This document shows, piece by piece, positions 62,401-64,000 of a stretch of DNA of 64,000 nt (position 1 is the stretch's first letter; every line of letters starts with the position of its first letter). The position numbers were made by a program, and so were the translations under genes. Where the stretch lies: assembly GCF_037104765.1 (NCBI RefSeq), contig NZ_JBAWSY010000002.1, forward strand, positions 248,001 to 312,000, given 5' to 3'. The DNA is from Psychrobacillus mangrovi. Lineage in GTDB: Bacteria > Bacillota > Bacilli > Bacillales_A > Planococcaceae. The notes under the pieces are model-generated. The model was not told the DNA's origin and made no database searches. It was given only the letters and a program-made list of their open reading frames with translations.

Positions 62401-62720
62401 GGAATGATTACCCCGCCGCCACCGCCAAATATGCGAATATGAGGCGCACCACGTTCAACGAGTAAATCCTTCATATATTTAAAATACTCAACATGTCCTC
62501 CTTGATAGGAAGATATGGCAATCCCTTGAACATCCTCTTGAATAGCAGCATTCACCACTTCTTCTACCGAACGGTTATGACCTAAGTGGATTACTTCTGC
62601 CCCACTCGCTTGTAAAATACGTCGCATAATATTGATCGACGCATCATGTCCGTCAAATAGGCTTGATGCAGTTACAAAACGCACATGATTTTTTGGACGA
62701 TATACTTCTACAGTAGACAT
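59463..62720 (-). CDS. icmF: Fused isobutyryl-CoA mutase IcmF
   Basis: A 1085-residue adenosylcobalamin enzyme with three parts in one chain. The N-terminal cobalamin-binding domain (about 12-145) has SLFDGHDAS with His25 as the likely cobalt ligand. The MeaI-type chaperone GTPase (about 195-410) has the P-loop GTGGAGKS (206-213). The C-terminal mutase domain spans about 520-1080. It interconverts isobutyryl-CoA and n-butyryl-CoA, linking valine and fatty acid breakdown. The neighbouring TetR gene could regulate it. AAAGGGGG precedes the ATG. Confidence 0.94.
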   Translation of the reverse strand: MSTVEVYRPKNHVRFVTASSLFDGHDASINIMRRILQASGAEVIHLGHNRSVEEVVNAAIQEDVQGIAISSYQGGHVEYFKYMKDLLVERGAPHIRIFGGGGGVIIPKEIKELQEYGISGIFSPEDGRKLGLQGMINQMLLECDVPTKASGAKDEISQVSTENPEVLAHLITLAEEAHQTNDSEAKEMLEQAKALSKGTPVLGITGTGGAGKSSLTDELIRRFLHELPDKKIAVLSIDPTKQKTGGALLGDRIRMNAIFNKRVFMRSLATRGSRTELSGAIADVLDVVKVAGFDLIIVETSGIGQGDAEITNVSDASMYVMTSEFGAPSQLEKIDMIDYADLIVINKFERKGSEDALRQVQKQYQRSRELWHDDLDTMPVYGTIASQFNDKGTNSLFAALVAVLNEKTGTDWETTYEQFVKTQKQNVIIPNDRRYYLREITDTVRGYHKKSEEQVAFARRLFQLEGAIEVVKEKAADDALVQSLESLASGVRDELTAESKRILENWATLKEAYAGDEFVTKIRDKEIRTILRTESLSGLKIPKVVLPKFVDYGEILRWVYKENVPGSFPYTAGVFPFKREGEDPKRQFAGEGTPERTNRRFHYLSKDDDAKRLSTAFDSVTLYGEDPDHRPDIYGKVGESGVSICTLEDMKKLYDGFDLCAPSTSVSMTINGPAPIILAMFMNTAIDQQVRIREEELGRTLTVEEFTEVKNATLQVVRGTVQADILKEDQGQNTCIFSTEFALRMMGDIQQYFIDHKVRNYYSVSISGYHIAEAGANPISQLAFTLSNGFTYVEYYLSRGMNIDDFAPNLSFFFSNGLDPEYTVIGRVARRIWAVVMRDKYGANERSQKLKYHVQTSGRSLHAQEIDFNDIRTTLQALMALQDNCNSLHTNAYDEAITTPTEESVRRAMAIQMIITKEHGLSKNENPLQGAFIVEDLTDLVEEAVLSEFDRINDRGGVLGAMETQYQRGKIQEESMYYEMKKHTGELPIIGVNTYLNPNPASEEDIDNMELARASKEEKEIQITNLRSFHMKHESEVEEALNRLKQVAMTGGNIFEELMTTVQKASLGQITNALYEVGGQYRRNM

Positions 62721-63418
62721 GTCGTTCCCCCTTTGTTTGAATTAATCTTAATGTCCAGACTCCAGCGCAAAGCTGTCGCAGAAGGACCTTTCCCAACCCC
62801 GTTTGGAAGGCACTGAAAAACTCCTCCATGAGATTTCATAACAGTATTTGAACGACAAATTGTTCAGATACTCGATTTTTTATTTTAGACCCATTAATTT
62901 CCGTTCCAGGCGGACGCTTTCGCCGGCATGGCTTCAGCCGCTTCCCTCGCTACGCTCAGTCCAGGGTCTTCAGCTCATGCTATTCCGGCAGGAGTCGCCG
63001 CCCTCCACTCCAATTAACTGTTATCCGCTTTTCAATTAGAAAACCATAATGCCATTAATAGAGCAGATTTTATTCACATAAATTTTTTCAATTAGTATTT
63101 ATAGATAATCGTTGAAAAAGGCGATACTCCTGCGGGAATAGCGATAGCCGAAGACCCCGCCGTTGAGGGAAGGCAATCTAAGTTCGCCGCATCCTGCGCC
63201 TGCGGCAACAATTGCATGACCAACATCGTGTTGGCCTAGGAGGCTAAGGCAACGCCCGCGGAAAGGGAGCCGTTTCAACGATTTTCTTATTTATCGGACT
63301 TTTTCAGTGCCCTTTCCCGTTTGCCTGTCGGTGGCCCATACGAAGTGGGTCATACAGTCGTTGCGACACGATGTCGCGAAATTATACTGTATTCCTCTAC
63401 TAGGCGCTTGCGCATTTC
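62721..63418. other. Intergenic region filled by composite GC-rich repeats
   Basis: Between the TetR gene and icmF no gene is visible. The interval contains several interspersed repeat elements (see 62749-63311). A promoter for icmF should lie close to 62721-62750, but none is confident. Confidence 0.6.
62749..63311. repeat. Composite of GC-rich interspersed repeats
   Basis: Segments: a GTCGCAGAAGGAC element (62753-62790, also near 20656), GGCGGACGCTTTCGCC (62911-62926), and GGGTCTTCAGCTCATGC to GGCAGGAGTCG (62963-63000) with an imperfect inverted copy at 63121-63160. GGCACTGAAAAA at 62808 has an inverted copy TTTTTCAGTGCC near 63300, bracketing the block. Similar elements occur between genes in many Bacillales. 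Confidence 0.65.
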
Positions 63419-64000
63419 TTATTTCCCCATCCCATTTAGTACAAATTCTATTTGTAGTTCTGTAAATTGTTCAATTGTAAATTCCTTACGTAATGCCCAT
63501 CTTCTAAATGCCCACATTTGACCTTGTACTACAAGGGTATGTGCATAAAGTTTTGCTTGGGCATCTGTTAATTCCAGTTCCCCAGTTTGTATACAACCTT
63601 TTAGAATTTTATGGAAGATATCCATCATTTCTAATTCTTTTTTTAACACATAATCTAGTGCGCCTTTTGGCAAGGATTTGGATTCTTGATACATGACAAC
63701 GAACTCATCTTGCATGTCATCTATTACCCCATAATAATGGCGGATTGCATTTTTTAGGTCGTCAATCGTACCATTCTCCAACTTTATTTGTGAGAGCTTG
63801 TCATGCACTTCATTGTAAATACTATCGCAGACTAGATAGAGGACATCTTCCTTTGAGCGAATGTATTCATACAAGGTGCCTATACTAAACCCGGCTTCCT
63901 TTGCAATTTCTCTTGTTGTCGCTCGATGAAAGCCTTTTTCCTTGAATAAAGTAACAGCCGCACGAATCATTTGGTGACGTCTTTTTTCGATGAGGTTTTC
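63419..64000 (-). CDS. TetR/AcrR-family regulator, 5' end cut by window
   Basis: At least 193 residues are visible. The helix-turn-helix is clear (AAVTLFKEKGFHRATTREIAKEAGFS, then IGTLYEYIRSKEDVLYLV). The C-terminal ligand domain resembles FadR-type regulators of fatty acid degradation. The frame continues through an internal ATG at 63970 to the window edge (ENLIEKRRHQ precedes it), so the start lies outside. Fatty-acid control would suit the icmF neighbour, but that is inference. Confidence 0.82.
   Translation of the reverse strand, partial: ENLIEKRRHQMIRAAVTLFKEKGFHRATTREIAKEAGFSIGTLYEYIRSKEDVLYLVCDSIYNEVHDKLSQIKLENGTIDDLKNAIRHYYGVIDDMQDEFVVMYQESKSLPKGALDYVLKKELEMMDIFHKILKGCIQTGELELTDAQAKLYAHTLVVQGQMWAFRRWALRKEFTIEQFTELQIEFVLNGMGK

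Overview
The window is a low-GC Firmicutes chromosome segment. Gene content and order (spo0F, spoIIR, spoIIQ, spoIID, spoIIID, flhO/flhP, mbl, the full F1Fo ATP synthase operon) mark an endospore-forming, motile member of the Bacillales. The fused isobutyryl-CoA mutase, the PanF/YhdT pair and the style of the intergenic repeats suggest the Planococcaceae (Lysinibacillus/Psychrobacillus/Sporosarcina-like). Genus is an inference. Most genes lie on the minus strand, and 10 unknown bases at 1286-1295 mark a scaffold gap.

Layout: 0-10 kb is accessory: a secreted repeat protein, a DMT permease, YhdT-PanF, an S41 protease/Yip1-like/HlyD-like operon, a lone flagellin, an IDEAL-domain protein and small genes. 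10-25 kb corresponds to the B. subtilis ywqB-ywqA-ssbB-ywpF-fabZ-flhP-flhO-mbl-spoIIID block, with a tandem family of Asn/Gly-rich lipoproteins inserted, followed by spoIIQ and spoIID. 25-41 kb holds a NERD-domain gene, murAA, ywzB, atpCDGAHFEBI, a broken atpZ, upp, a GNAT gene, glyA, ywlG and rpiB. 40.7-59 kb is a chemoreceptor inserted beside ywlE, then mntP-like, ywlC, spoIIR, prmC, prfA, tdk, rpmE, rho, glpX, murAB, transaldolase, fba, spo0F, ywjG, pyrG and rpoE, nearly collinear with B. subtilis. 59-64 kb holds icmF and a TetR regulator cut by the window end.

Functionally, the conserved core supplies ATP synthesis, cell-wall precursors (MurAA, MurAB, Mbl), translation termination (PrfA, PrmC), nucleotide supply (PyrG, Upp, Tdk, GlyA), gluconeogenesis (GlpX, Fba), and the sporulation phosphorelay, engulfment and mother-cell programme (Spo0F, SpoIIR, SpoIIQ, SpoIID, SpoIIID).

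The most unusual content is intergenic. A family of degenerate repeats built on GGTCTCG with a 21-bp period occupies seven intergenic loci. In two loci these are organised into higher-order units of 174 or 183 bp, and several loci share conserved boundary sequences. In six of seven loci the GGTCTC strand is the sense strand downstream of a gene 3' end. A second family (GGACAGAAA, about 20-bp period), a set of long palindromes centred on GGTGCCTGGCACC, and GC-rich interspersed repeats are also present. Two genes carry clean in-frame stops: atpZ, at what appears to be a Trp codon, and the fourth lipoprotein paralog.
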